A DNA stretch of 64,000 nt from Patulibacter sp. (GTDB lineage Bacteria > Actinomycetota > Thermoleophilia > Solirubrobacterales > Solirubrobacteraceae), in NCBI RefSeq assembly GCF_030655195.1, contig NZ_JAURWA010000137.1, positions 1-64,000 on the forward strand, read 5' to 3'. Under the pieces are notes generated by a model. It searched no databases. It saw only the letters and a list, made by a program, of their open reading frames with translations, and was not told the origin of the DNA. This document shows positions 41,878-51,339 of this stretch, piece by piece. Made by a program: the position numbers and the translations under genes. Position 1 is the stretch's first letter, and every line of letters starts with the position of its first letter.

Positions 41878-43233
41878 ATGCGCCGTATGCGGTACCTGGA
41901 GGCGGGCGACGCGATCCGCGGGTGGGGCGTGCTGCTCGTGGTCATCGGCCACAGCGGCACCACCGCCCTGCTCTACTCCCTGCTCAACGGCGATCCGGCC
42001 GAGCTGCTGCGGCGGCAGCAGACCCAGGACCTGGGGTTCGAGCGGCTCTTCGACAGCCGGCAGGCCGGCGCGGCGATCCTCGCCACACAGCTCGTCGTCT
42101 TCCTCTTCTTCGCCCTCTCGGCCTACCTGCTGGCGCGGCCGTACATCGCCGCGATGTTCGATGAGGACAGGCAGGCGCCGAAGCTGCGGACCTACGCCCG
42201 GCACCGCCTCGGCCGCGTCGTCCCGCTGTTCTGGACCGTCGTCCTGATCACGATCGCGCTGTTCGGGATCGACGGCTCGCGCAGCATCGACATCGCGGCG
42301 GTCTTCCTCTTCAGCCAGACGTGGACCGCGGCGCCGTTCAACCAGAACATCCTGCAGGCGTGGACGATGAACGTCGAGATGGCGTTCTACATCGCGCTGC
42401 CGGTCATCGCGGCGGCGTCCGCGTGGATCTACCTGCGCGGCGGCCGGTTCGCCGGCTGGTACGCCCTGCTGCCGATGACCGCGCTGGCCGTCTTCGCGTG
42501 GATCTTCGCCAACACCTGGTTGCCCGCCACGACCGTCCCGTCGCAGTCCGTCATCGGCGGCCTGCTGACCTTCATCCCCGGCATCCTCATCGCCGTCGCC
42601 GACGTCCGCTGGGGCGACCGCCTCGGCCGCTGGAGGCCCGCACCGCTCGTCGCGATCGGGCTCGTCGTCTTCGGCGTGCTGCTCGCGTTCAAGCAGTCGA
42701 GCCTGGCCGAGGGCGGCAGCGTCGGCGAGCGCAACATCATCACGATCGCCGCCGGCGCGATGCTCGCGGGCTTCGTCCTCTGGCAGCTCACGGGCCGGAA
42801 GACCTGGCCCTTCATGATGTGGCGGTTCCCGCGCTGGGTCGGCGAGCGGTCGTTCTCGATCTACCTCATGCACGGCATCGCGCTGTTTCAGCTGCAGTCC
42901 GTCGGCTCGGACCAGGACACCGTCGGCAAGCAGTTCCTCGTCCTCGTCCTCGCCGCCATCCCCGTCTCGATCTTCTACGGGGCGATCCTCTACGCCCTGG
43001 TCGAGCAGCCCTCGACCCGCCTGGCCCGCGGGGAGCGCCCGCTGTTCGGCGGCGGACCGGTCCGCCGGATCGGCTCCCGCGCCCCGACGGTCGGGACGAC
43101 CCCGACCCCCGCGATGGCCGGCGCCGTGCCGCTGACCCCGACGGGGTCCGCACCGCCGGCGCCCGGGGCACCACCGGCGCCCGAGGTCCACGACACCTCC
43201 GGCACCCCGACCCCGGCCGGGACCGACCGGTGA
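41878..43233 (+). CDS. OafA/YrhL-type membrane acyltransferase 1
   Basis: 451 aa. ATG 41878 is 7 nt after CATGCT; the upstream ATG 41866 overlaps that -10 box. About ten spans. Acyltransferase_3 signatures: AIRGWGVLLVVIGHSG (catalytic His), FFALSAYLLARPYI and a late SFSIYLMHGIALFQL. Members O-acylate surface sugars or lipids. A Pro/Ala/Thr-rich tail (residues ~395-451) is probably extracytoplasmic or disordered. GTGA overlap joins it to a second acyltransferase. Confidence 0.88.
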   Translation: MRRMRYLEAGDAIRGWGVLLVVIGHSGTTALLYSLLNGDPAELLRRQQTQDLGFERLFDSRQAGAAILATQLVVFLFFALSAYLLARPYIAAMFDEDRQAPKLRTYARHRLGRVVPLFWTVVLITIALFGIDGSRSIDIAAVFLFSQTWTAAPFNQNILQAWTMNVEMAFYIALPVIAAASAWIYLRGGRFAGWYALLPMTALAVFAWIFANTWLPATTVPSQSVIGGLLTFIPGILIAVADVRWGDRLGRWRPAPLVAIGLVVFGVLLAFKQSSLAEGGSVGERNIITIAAGAMLAGFVLWQLTGRKTWPFMMWRFPRWVGERSFSIYLMHGIALFQLQSVGSDQDTVGKQFLVLVLAAIPVSIFYGAILYALVEQPSTRLARGERPLFGGGPVRRIGSRAPTVGTTPTPAMAGAVPLTPTGSAPPAPGAPPAPEVHDTSGTPTPAGTDR

Positions 43234-44816
43234 GCGCCACCGCCGTCCCGCCGACCGCACCCGCCGACGCCGGCGGGCCGGCGACCCCACCCGAACGCCC
43301 CGCGTGGCGTCGCCCGTGGCTCGGCGGCGACGGGGCCCGCGGTCTCGGTGCGCTGCTCGTCTTCGTCTCGCACATCGCGACGGCCGAGATGACCTACCGC
43401 GGCGCCGGGTTCCCCGACCTGCCCGGCCGCGACCTCTACGACCTCTTCGGCGGCGAGGTCGGCTGGCGGACGTTCTTCGCGCCCGCACGTCTGGTCAACC
43501 TCTTCTTCGCCTTCTCCGCGTACCTGTTGGCCCGGCCGTTCATCGCCTGGGCGCTCGACCGGACCTCGCGGCCGGCGACGGGCAAGTTCTACGTCCGCCG
43601 GGTGCTGCGGATCATGCCCGCCTACTGGGTCGTCACCGCGCTGGTGCTGCTGTGGCTCGTCGTCCTGCGGGACGACCACGCGACGACGCCGGGAGAGATC
43701 GCCAAGACGATGCTGCTGCTCGACGGCGGCCTGCGCGACGCGGGGTTCCACCACACGTGGACGATCCCGATCGAGACGGCGTGGACCGTCCGCGTCGAGG
43801 TGCTCGGCTACGCGCTGCTGCCGCTGGTGGCGTGGGGCTGGTTCTGGGCGACCCGGCGCTGGGGCTTCCGCGGGCTGACCGGCGGGATCGTGGTGCTCCT
43901 GACCGTCACGCTCGCGGTCCGGCTGATCTCGAACCCCGCGCTCGCCGGCCCGGGGCTCCTGCAGTGGCTGTTCCTCCCGGGCCTCACCGTGGCCGTCGTC
44001 GAGGCGTACGACCCGCTGCGCGAGTGGATCGCCCGGCGGGGCCGCAAGGCGACCCTGTGGGCGCTGCTCATCTCGTTCCTGCTGCTCTGCGGCTCCGAGC
44101 CGGTCTCCGCGCGCCTGATCACCCACCTCGTCGAGAACCTCGGCCTCGTGCCGCTGCCGGCGAACGCGACCCAGGACGAGATCCTCGCCCGCGGCGCGGA
44201 GGTCTCCGGCGCGCTGCGCTGGGGTGCGGTCGTCGCGATCCCGATGCAGTTCGTCGGGGCCACCGGGATGCTCCTCTGCTTCATCGCGCTGGAGTGGCAG
44301 GGCGGGCGGCCGCCGCTCGGCCTGGACCGGAGGATCCCCCGGTGGTTCGGGGAGCGGTCCTACAGCTTCTACCTCGTCCACTTCGCGGTCCTCGGCCTGC
44401 TGATGCCGCACGTCCTGCCGGGCCAGAAGGGCTACCTCGGCCTGATCGGCCTGGGCCTCGCGGCGTTCGCGCTCTCGCTCGCCCTGACCGTCGTGCTGTT
44501 CCGGTACGTCGAGATGCCCGGCATGCTGCTGGCCTCCCGGCTGACCGGTCGCCGCCCCCCGGGCCCGCTCTCGGTCGCCCCCAGCCCGCAGGTCACGCAG
44601 GCGTGGCGCGGCGAGCTCGCGCCGGATCGGGCGGGGCCGGTGGCCGGCGAGCGTGAGGGAGGGCCGGCGCCGGGTGGCGGGTCGGTCGTGTCGGGTGATG
44701 CGTCCGCGGCGGGCGGTGCGTCCGCGGCGGGCGGTGTATCCGCGGCGGATGGGACGACGCCGCAGGATGGCCCGCCCTCCGATGGCGGGGAGCATCCGGC
44801 AGGCGGACGCGGGTAG
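43230..44816 (+). CDS. OafA/YrhL-type membrane acyltransferase 2 with low-complexity tail
   Basis: 528 aa from GTG 43230 (GTGA overlap). GARGLGALLVFVSHIA carries the catalytic His; NLFFAFSAYLLARPFIAWAL and SYSFYLVHFAVLGLLMPH match its partner, so the pair are tandem paralogues. The last ~75 residues are disordered with near-repeats (DASAAGGASAAGGVSAADG) encoded by an 18-bp repeat at ~44700-44750. Substrate probably a surface glycan or lipid. Confidence 0.87.
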   Translation: MSATAVPPTAPADAGGPATPPERPAWRRPWLGGDGARGLGALLVFVSHIATAEMTYRGAGFPDLPGRDLYDLFGGEVGWRTFFAPARLVNLFFAFSAYLLARPFIAWALDRTSRPATGKFYVRRVLRIMPAYWVVTALVLLWLVVLRDDHATTPGEIAKTMLLLDGGLRDAGFHHTWTIPIETAWTVRVEVLGYALLPLVAWGWFWATRRWGFRGLTGGIVVLLTVTLAVRLISNPALAGPGLLQWLFLPGLTVAVVEAYDPLREWIARRGRKATLWALLISFLLLCGSEPVSARLITHLVENLGLVPLPANATQDEILARGAEVSGALRWGAVVAIPMQFVGATGMLLCFIALEWQGGRPPLGLDRRIPRWFGERSYSFYLVHFAVLGLLMPHVLPGQKGYLGLIGLGLAAFALSLALTVVLFRYVEMPGMLLASRLTGRRPPGPLSVAPSPQVTQAWRGELAPDRAGPVAGEREGGPAPGGGSVVSGDASAAGGASAAGGVSAADGTTPQDGPPSDGGEHPAGGRG

Positions 44817-44830
44817 GCCGTCGCCGGGTC

Positions 44831-45077
44831 GTCCCGTTCCGGAATCGCGTCGCCGGAGTGCGCGATCCAGGTACCGCGGCCGCCGCCCCCCACGGACGCC
44901 CGTCGCGTTCCGGAGTCACGTCGCCAGAGTGCGCGATCCGGGCAACGCGGGCCTGCCGCGTTCCCAGAACGCGAGCCGCCAGATCGCCGATCGGGAACAC
45001 GACCCGGCCGCCACCCACCGCGCCTGCCGCGTTCCAAGAACGCGTGCCACCGGATCGCGAATCGGGAACACGACCCC
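44831..45077. repeat. Four palindromic repeat units, ~71-bp period
   Basis: The 432-bp gap contains units starting near 44836, 44907, 44960 and 45031. The first two share GTTCCGGA-TC-CGTCGCC-GAGTGCGCGATCC; the last two share CGCGTTC-nnA-GAACGCG hairpins and ATCGGGAACACGACCC. Spacings are 71, 53 and 71 bp. The tail of the gap (45080-45248) is Pro/Ala/Arg-codon-like GC-rich sequence with no gene I can support. Confidence 0.7.
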
Positions 45078-45248
45078 GCCGAGAAGCCGCCCGCCACCCG
45101 CCACCCGCCGGCCCGGCCGTCGCCGCGCCGCGCCGAGCCGTCGCCGCGCCACGAGCCGCCGCCGTACCACGAGCCGCTCTTCGGCCCGGCCGCCCACCGG
45201 CCCCGCCCACCCGCCGACGACCACCGCCGCCCGCGCCCGGCCGCGCCC

Positions 45249-47243
45249 TCAGCTCCCCGGCGGCGTCCAGACCAGGAAGCCGTCGACCTCGGTCGGCTCG
45301 CCCGGCAGGTCGCAGCGGGCGTCCTGCGGACGTCCCGGGCCGATCGTCACCACGCGGCCGGCGGCCAGACCGCCGCGGAGGGCCTCGCAGTCCGCGACGA
45401 GGCGGCTGCCCGGGGCACCGTGCGCCCCGAGCGCCCACGCCGGGGTCGCACCGAGGGCCAGGACGACGTCGTCGGGCTCGGGCGGGCGGCCGGTCTCGAG
45501 CGTCGTCGCGTGGCGGTCCCAGAGGCCCGGGGTCGCGACCAGGACGAGCACCGCCGCGACGACGACGAGCCCCGCACCCACGCGGGGGCGGAACACCGGG
45601 GCCAGGACGCGGCCCGCGCGGCTCCCGGCGACGACCAGGACGACCAGGACGACGACCGCGATCAGGGCGGCGGTCAGGCCGTGCTCGATGGGCAGGCGGT
45701 CGAGGTCGACGAGCTCCCCCTCGGGGAGGTCCGCCGCGTAGCGCCGGGCGACCACGAGCTGCGCGACCGCGACGAGCGCCGCGGCCCCCGCCAGCGCCCG
45801 CGGCGCCCATGTGGGCCGGCCGGCGGCCAGGCGCGACAGCGTCGCCCAGCCCGCGACGGCCAGCAGGACCCAGCAGGGCATGAGGTACCGCGTGGCCCCG
45901 GCCGCCAGGGCGGGATCGGACGTCGTGCCGGTGCCCGGGGCGACGAACCACGCGAGGGCCCCGAGGACGCCGCAGACGGCGACGAGCCGCACGAGCCCGC
46001 CGCGGACGATCGCGAGCAGCCCGATCGCGAACAGCGGCAGGATCACCCACGCCAGGTCGAGGTAGGTCGTGCCGCCGACGCGCAGGACCTCGCCGGGGTG
46101 GTCGACGAACCGGCTCACGGTGGGGCGCAGGATCTCGGGCACCGGATCGCCGGAGGGGCTCGACAGCAGCGGCCAGGCGGGGTGGCCGTGCAGCAGCAGG
46201 TTGCGGGTCAGCCAGACGCCACCGCAGGCGCCGGCGACGACGACCGCGAGGCCCCACCACGGCACGGCCCGCAGGCGCCCGAGGAGCTCCCGGCGCGCGG
46301 GCCAGGCGAGAAGCAGGAACAGCAGGCCGCCGCACGCCGCCGTCGTCTTGACGCCCAGGGCGAGCAGCAGGCCGACGAGCCCGGTCAGGAGCCCGGCGAC
46401 GTCGGCCGACACACGCGACCGCCCCCGTGCGGCCGCCTCCGCTCCCTCGGTCGCTTCCCCCGGCCCTGCGCCCGCCGACGCCGTCGCGGTCTCCGTCCCC
46501 CGGCCTGCCGCAGCGTGCAGCACGATCGTCGCCCCGCAGGCCATGATCGCCGCGCCCGCGAGGTCCGTCGAGACCTGGCTGGCCTGGGCGAGGAACGGCA
46601 GGGCCAGGGCGGTCGAGGCGACCGCGCCCCAGCCCGCGGCGGCCGTCCCGCCGAGCCGTCGCACCGACGTCCAGACCGCCAGCGCCACGACGCCGAGCGC
46701 CGTCGGGGTCACGAGCAGCGCGACCGCCGTCGAGCCGACGACGGTCATCAGCCAGCCGATCGTCAGCTCCGTGCCGACGGGGTAGGCCTCGACGGGGAGG
46801 CCCTCGACGACCCCGGGCAGGCTCGCGAGGTGGCCGTCGCCGATCCAGGCCGCGGGGACGGCCAGGTGGTAGAGCAGACCATCGAAGCCGATGACCGGCG
46901 CCGACAGGCTGACCGCGCAGAGCGCGACCACCCCGACCCCGACGACGGCCAGCAGCGTGCGGGTCGCCGGGTCCGGCGCCGCGGTCGGCGTCCCCCGCGG
47001 GACGAACCGCAGCACGAGCACCGTCAGCGCGAGCGCCGCCCCGGCGCCGACCGGCCCCGGGCCGACCCCGAGCGGCAGCAGCGTCGCCAGGCCGGAGACC
47101 TGCACGCCCAGCCACCACCAGACGACCGCGGCGAGCCCCCGCACCACGGGGTCGTCCGTGCGCAGCCGCGAGGCGAGCCGCCACGCCGCCGCCGCGAGGA
47201 CCGCGACGACCAGCAGGCCGACGACGCTGTGCAGCACCCACAC
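45249..47243 (-). CDS. Polytopic membrane protein, GT39/PMT-like glycosyltransferase candidate
   Basis: 664 aa, twelve or more hydrophobic spans. VIGFDGLLYHLAVPAAWIGD (residues ~118-137) places acidic and His residues after a helix, as in GT-C glycosyltransferases, and LTRNLLLHGHPAWPLLSSP is another loop of this type. The C-terminal ~80 residues are soluble (ALGATPAWALGAHGAPGSRL). Last gene of the methyltransferase-GT2 operon, so it may use the lipid-linked sugar made by the GT2. Assignment to GT-C is inference. Confidence 0.7.
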   Translation of the reverse strand: MWVLHSVVGLLVVAVLAAAAWRLASRLRTDDPVVRGLAAVVWWWLGVQVSGLATLLPLGVGPGPVGAGAALALTVLVLRFVPRGTPTAAPDPATRTLLAVVGVGVVALCAVSLSAPVIGFDGLLYHLAVPAAWIGDGHLASLPGVVEGLPVEAYPVGTELTIGWLMTVVGSTAVALLVTPTALGVVALAVWTSVRRLGGTAAAGWGAVASTALALPFLAQASQVSTDLAGAAIMACGATIVLHAAAGRGTETATASAGAGPGEATEGAEAAARGRSRVSADVAGLLTGLVGLLLALGVKTTAACGGLLFLLLAWPARRELLGRLRAVPWWGLAVVVAGACGGVWLTRNLLLHGHPAWPLLSSPSGDPVPEILRPTVSRFVDHPGEVLRVGGTTYLDLAWVILPLFAIGLLAIVRGGLVRLVAVCGVLGALAWFVAPGTGTTSDPALAAGATRYLMPCWVLLAVAGWATLSRLAAGRPTWAPRALAGAAALVAVAQLVVARRYAADLPEGELVDLDRLPIEHGLTAALIAVVVLVVLVVAGSRAGRVLAPVFRPRVGAGLVVVAAVLVLVATPGLWDRHATTLETGRPPEPDDVVLALGATPAWALGAHGAPGSRLVADCEALRGGLAAGRVVTIGPGRPQDARCDLPGEPTEVDGFLVWTPPGS

Positions 47244-47252
47244 GCCGGGGGC

Positions 47253-48041
47253 CTACCGGCCGTCGGGCGGGTCGACCACGCGCGGTGCCGGCAGGAAGCG
47301 CCGGTCGGACTTGATCCCCGCCCGGTGCAACGTCAGCCGCACCCCGGTCCACAGGGTCAGGAGCGCGTAGACCGTCGCCGGCTTCAGCCGGATCGACGAC
47401 GCGTCGTCGAAGTACTTCGTCGTGCACGCCGCCTCGGCGATCGTGAAGTCGAGGTGCGCCGCCTGGTAGAGGACCTCGGAGTCGAAGCTGAAACCGAGCG
47501 AGTTGCGCAGCCACGGCAGCTCCAGCAGCAGGCGGCGGCTGTAGGCGCGGTAGCCCGTGTGGCCGTCGGTGATGTGCGCGCCCATCAGCGTGTTCTGGAT
47601 CCGCGTCAGACCCAGGTTGGCGAGCCACTTGTACCAGGGCATCCCGCCCTTGAGCGCGCTGCGCCGGTTGGGCAGCATCCGCGAGCCGAGGACGAGGTCC
47701 GCGTCGCCGGCGACGATCGGCGCGACCATGTCCGGGATCAGGTCCGGGGTGTACTGGCCGTCGGGGTGGAGCATCACGACGATGTCCGCGCCGCGCTGCA
47801 GGGCGTGGAGGTAGCACGTTTTCTGGTTGGCGCCGTAGCCCGCGTTGTGGGGGTGCCAGACCGTGGAGATCTTCAGTCGCTCGGCGACGGCGAGGGTGTC
47901 GTCGGTCGAGGAGTCGTCGACCAGCAGCAGCTCGTCGACGTAGTCCTTCGCGATGCCGCCGACGGTGGCCTCGAGCGTCAGCGCCGCGTTGTGCGCGGGC
48001 ATCACGACGATCGTGCGGTGGTTCGGGTGGGCCTTGCTCAT
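47253..48041 (-). CDS. Family 2 glycosyltransferase (dolichyl-phosphate mannose synthase-like)
   Basis: 262 aa from ATG 48041, overlapping the methyltransferase stop by ATGA. GT-A motifs: VVMPAHNAALTLEATVGG, LLVDDSSTDDT, MLHPDGQYTPDLIPDMVAP (DxD-like HPDGQY), VLGSRMLP and DGHTGYRAYSRRLL. The family transfers sugars to polyprenyl phosphates or other acceptors. Catalytic domain only, no membrane segments. The membrane GT-like protein follows 9 nt downstream. Confidence 0.93.
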   Translation of the reverse strand: MSKAHPNHRTIVVMPAHNAALTLEATVGGIAKDYVDELLLVDDSSTDDTLAVAERLKISTVWHPHNAGYGANQKTCYLHALQRGADIVVMLHPDGQYTPDLIPDMVAPIVAGDADLVLGSRMLPNRRSALKGGMPWYKWLANLGLTRIQNTLMGAHITDGHTGYRAYSRRLLLELPWLRNSLGFSFDSEVLYQAAHLDFTIAEAACTTKYFDDASSIRLKPATVYALLTLWTGVRLTLHRAGIKSDRRFLPAPRVVDPPDGR

Positions 48042-49042
48042 CGTGCGTGGCGATCGCTCGTGGGGGTGACGGCGGTGCGGACGGCCTCGAGGTAGATGCT
48101 CGCCCCGCGACCCTCCCGGGCCTCCCCCACCGCCGCGGCCGCCGCGACCGGCAGGAGGACGCCCGCCACCAGCGCGGTGTACGCCCGCCGCACCCCGGAG
48201 AGCGGGGCCTGCCGGGCGTCCGGCTGACGGATCGCATCGTAGAGGTCCCCCGCGTACGGCACCCGCCCCACGAGCCCGTGGAGGGCGCAGAACACCGACT
48301 GCCCGGCGCGCAGGTGGCCGCGCCGGCGGATCTCGAAGCCCTCGGCGCGCAGCCCCTCCTCCAGCGCCCGGGGCGTGAAGTGGACGAGGTGGCGCGGCTG
48401 GTCCCACGCGAGCCAGCGGTCGCCGAACGACCGCGCCTGGCGGCTGTCGGCGTTGGGGCACGCGAGCACGAGGACGCCGCCGGGCCGCAGCAGCCGGGCG
48501 GCCTCGCGGACCGCGGCGCGCGGCTCGGGCAGGTGCTCGATCACGTGCCAGAGCACGACAGCCGCCGCGCCGCCGTCGGGCCGCTCGAGCTCGTCGAGCG
48601 CGTCGTCGCGCAGGTCGGGCCGCGCGGTGGTGTCGGTGTCGCGCTCCAGTCCGATCGCCTCCCTGCCGCGGCGGTGCAGCGCGTCGAGCAGGTGCCCGTC
48701 GCCCGCGCCGACGTCGATGACCACGCCGTCCGGGGCGATCCGGTCGACGGTCCAGGCGGTGCTCCCGCGCGTGACCCGCAGGATCGCGTCGCCCGGACCG
48801 GAGAAGCGCCCGCCCTCCGGCCGGTACCAGTCGGCGTATGCGTGGTCGAGCTCGGCGGCGTCGGGCCAGGGCCAGGTGAGCTGCACCCCGCAGCCGCGGC
48901 AGCGGACGCGGCGGGCGCCGGTGGGGACCACGTCGTCGGTCGATCGGGCACACCACGGGCAGGCCGCGGGGCCGCTCCCGGGCGTGGGCGCCCCGTGGGC
49001 CGCGGAGGCCGGGGCGGCGGCGTGCTGGGGGGACGACGGCAC
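48038..49042 (-). CDS. Class I SAM-dependent methyltransferase with N-terminal zinc ribbon
   Basis: 334 aa from GTG 49042, 7 nt after TAGGAT. Residues ~20-50 form a four-Cys ribbon (CPWC, CRGC). SAM motif I VIDVGAGDGHLLDALHR (~105-120), later VLWHVIEHLPEP and LLRPGGVLVLACPN. A hydrophobic C-terminal segment (TALVAGVLLPVAAAAAVGEA) may anchor it. This ribbon-plus-methyltransferase form is common in glycan and lipopolysaccharide clusters. First gene of the operon. Confidence 0.88.
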   Translation of the reverse strand: MPSSPQHAAAPASAAHGAPTPGSGPAACPWCARSTDDVVPTGARRVRCRGCGVQLTWPWPDAAELDHAYADWYRPEGGRFSGPGDAILRVTRGSTAWTVDRIAPDGVVIDVGAGDGHLLDALHRRGREAIGLERDTDTTARPDLRDDALDELERPDGGAAAVVLWHVIEHLPEPRAAVREAARLLRPGGVLVLACPNADSRQARSFGDRWLAWDQPRHLVHFTPRALEEGLRAEGFEIRRRGHLRAGQSVFCALHGLVGRVPYAGDLYDAIRQPDARQAPLSGVRRAYTALVAGVLLPVAAAAAVGEAREGRGASIYLEAVRTAVTPTSDRHAR

Positions 49043-49460
49043 GGCGCGGATCCTAGACCGCGGGGGCCCACCGCCCGCGCCCCGTCCCGCGGCGACCGGG
49101 GCGGGCGGTCGTCCGGCGTGCCCCGCCGAGCTCGGTGCGCCTCCGGGGCCCGGCACGGCCCGGGAGGCCCCCGTCCGGGCCCCGCGACGCCCCGCGCGCC
49201 CAAGACCCCGGCCGCGCGCCTCCGGCCACCGGCGTTTCCCGCAAGGTGCGGGAGGACCTCCGTCGCCCCCGCGCCGCGTGTGTCACCCTCGGCGACCGCC
49301 CGGGTGCCCGAGCACCCCGCCCGACCCCACCGCCGTGCCGCCCGCCGACGCCCACCGACCGACCGACCAGGAGCACCCCGTGGGTGCCCGTCCCGCCCGT
49401 TTGCAGGGACTTGCCGGGCCCGTTCCCGTCGCGTCCGGGACGGCCCCTAGCGTGGATCCC
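49043..49460. other. 418-bp intergenic region, no gene seen
   Basis: Between the divergent methyltransferase and TIM-barrel genes. It holds their -10 boxes (TAGGAT at 49055-49050 minus; TAGCGT at 49448-49453 plus), a CACCC-cgt-GGGTG hairpin near 49375, and otherwise C-rich low-complexity DNA. No supported ORF. Confidence 0.6.
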
Positions 49461-50153
49461 ATGGTCTCCCACGCGATCGTCGACGCCCGCTCGATCACCG
49501 CGCACCACCCCCTGGGGACCTCCACCGGCCACGTCGTGGAGCTGCGCGGCCAGTGGGACCTGCTCGTCCGTCGCGCGCTCGACGTCTCGACCCTCGCGGT
49601 CGAGCTGGCCGCCCTCTCGGAGCCCGAGTTCCTCAGCCTCTGCGACTGGCTCCAGGACGCCGGCCGGGGCCTGCCGTTCCGGTTCCTCAGCGTCCACGCC
49701 CCGACGAAGCAGCTGGCGCTGCCCGAGGCCGACCTCGTCGAGCTGCTGCTCGCGCTGCCCCCGGTGGTCGACGCGATCGTCGTGCATCCCGACGTCCTGG
49801 AGCGCCCGGAGCGGTTCGCGGCGCTCGGGCGCACCCTGGTCATCGAGAACATGGACGGCCGCAAGGGCACCGGCCGCACCGCGGCGGAGCTCGAGCCGTA
49901 CTTCGCCGCGCTCCCCGACGCCGGGTTCTGCCTCGACGTCCCGCACGCCGGCTCGATCGACCCGTCGATGGGCGTCGCCCACGACCTGCTCGACGCGTTC
50001 GGCGAGCGCCTGCGCCACGTACACGTCTCCTCCGTCGACGAGGACTGCCACCACCTGCCGCTGACGGCGGAGGACGAGGAGGCCTTCGGCCCCGTCCTGG
50101 CCCGCTGCCGCGACGTGCCGTGGATCCTCGAGGCGGACCTGCCGCGGCGCTGA
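49461..50153 (+). CDS. Xylose-isomerase-like TIM-barrel protein
   Basis: 230 aa from ATG 49461, 7 nt after TAGCGT. AP-endonuclease-2/sugar-isomerase pattern: FLSVHAPTKQLALPEADL (residues ~75-92), AIVVHPDVLERPERF, LVIENMDGRKGTGRTAAEL (metal Glu), GFCLDVPHAGSIDPS (Asp/His), RHVHVSSVDEDCHHLPL and WILEADLP. Metal ligands appear intact. Role unknown; could be a sugar epimerase or a repair-type enzyme. Confidence 0.78.
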   Translation: MVSHAIVDARSITAHHPLGTSTGHVVELRGQWDLLVRRALDVSTLAVELAALSEPEFLSLCDWLQDAGRGLPFRFLSVHAPTKQLALPEADLVELLLALPPVVDAIVVHPDVLERPERFAALGRTLVIENMDGRKGTGRTAAELEPYFAALPDAGFCLDVPHAGSIDPSMGVAHDLLDAFGERLRHVHVSSVDEDCHHLPLTAEDEEAFGPVLARCRDVPWILEADLPRR

Positions 50154-50294
50154 CGGGCACCGCCGCCCGGGCGCCGGAGGACCCCGGTGCCGCCGCCCGG
50201 TCCGCCGCCCGCGTGGCCGGGCCGACCGCCGCCCGGGGTGGGGTCGCCGTTGCAGCACCCCGTCGTGCCGGTTCCCGCCGGTAGCGTCCCCGGC

Positions 50295-51293
50295 GTGACG
50301 GACACCCCCCAGGACGCGCTGCTCGAGCTCGCGGCGCACTCCCGCAGCGGGTTCCCCCACCTCGTCGCCGCGCGCGACCGCACCGAGCGCGACCTCGACG
50401 ACCTGCGCCGCCGCCTGTCGGACGTCCCCCGCGACGGGACGACGGCGGTGGTGATGATGGGCTCGTGGGGCCGACGTGAGCGGACCTCCGGGTCCGACGA
50501 CGACTTCCTCGTGCTCGTCGACGGCGAGCGCCGCCCCGACGCCGAGCCGCAGCTGGAGCGCCTGGAGAGCCTGCTCGGCCTGGGCGAGGCCAAGCCCGGC
50601 ACGCAGGGGATCTTCGGCCAGCAGGTGTTCGTCGGACCGATGGTCCGCCACATCGGCCTGCAGGACGACACGAACGCCAACCTGACCCAGCGGATGCTGC
50701 TGCTGTTGGAGTCGGTGCCGGTCGTCGGGCGCGAGTCCTACCGCCGCTCGCTGGAGCAGGTCGTCGACGGCTACCTGGCCGGACAGGCGAAGGACTACCG
50801 GCCCCCGCGGTTCCTCCTGAACGACCTGATCCGCTACTGGCGCACCATCTGCGTGGACTTCGCCGGCAAGGCGCGGGCGGAGGAGCAGAAGTGGGGCATG
50901 CGCAACGCGAAGCTGCGCCTGAACCGCAAGCTCCTCTTCGCGGGCGGGCTCGTCCCGGTGCTGCTCTGCCACCTGCAGCGCCAGGACGATCAGCGCGCGT
51001 TCCTCCTCGACGCGCTCCAGGCCCCGCCCACCGACCGCCTGGCCCACGCGTTCCTGCGCTACGACGCCGTCGACGAGGGGGTCCGGGCGCTCGGCGCCTA
51101 CGACCGCTGGATCGGGCTGCTCGACGACGCCGAGACCCGCGCCCACCTGCGCGGCCTGACCCGCGAGGCGGCCGCGGAGGACCCGCGCTTCCGCGACGTC
51201 CGCCGCCTGGCCAAGGAGTTCGAGCAGGGCCTCCTCGCCCTGCTCTTCGAGACGCGCCTGAGCCCGCTCGCGCGCGAGTTCGTCGTCTTCTAG
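50295..51293 (+). CDS. Nucleotidyltransferase-domain protein (DUF294/GlnD-like)
   Basis: 332 aa from GTG 50295, 7 nt after TAGCGT. Polymerase-beta-type motif MMGSWGRRERTSGSDDDFLVLVDG (residues ~55-78; G-S then D-x-D). The C-terminal part is helical (FLLNDLIRYWRTICVDFAGK, LNRKLLFAGGLVPVLLCH). Related proteins occur in GlnD-like signalling and in CBS-linked DUF294 proteins. No partner domain is present. Substrate unknown. Confidence 0.75.
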   Translation: MTDTPQDALLELAAHSRSGFPHLVAARDRTERDLDDLRRRLSDVPRDGTTAVVMMGSWGRRERTSGSDDDFLVLVDGERRPDAEPQLERLESLLGLGEAKPGTQGIFGQQVFVGPMVRHIGLQDDTNANLTQRMLLLLESVPVVGRESYRRSLEQVVDGYLAGQAKDYRPPRFLLNDLIRYWRTICVDFAGKARAEEQKWGMRNAKLRLNRKLLFAGGLVPVLLCHLQRQDDQRAFLLDALQAPPTDRLAHAFLRYDAVDEGVRALGAYDRWIGLLDDAETRAHLRGLTREAAAEDPRFRDVRRLAKEFEQGLLALLFETRLSPLAREFVVF

Positions 51294-51339
51294 AGCACCG
51301 CCGCCGACCGACGAAGGATCGCCGACGGTGGTCCCCGGG

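Noticed and set aside
44916-45224. 102-aa minus-strand ORF in the repeat gap
   Set aside because: It is translation of the palindromic units and Arg/Gly-rich DNA; no promoter or coding bias.
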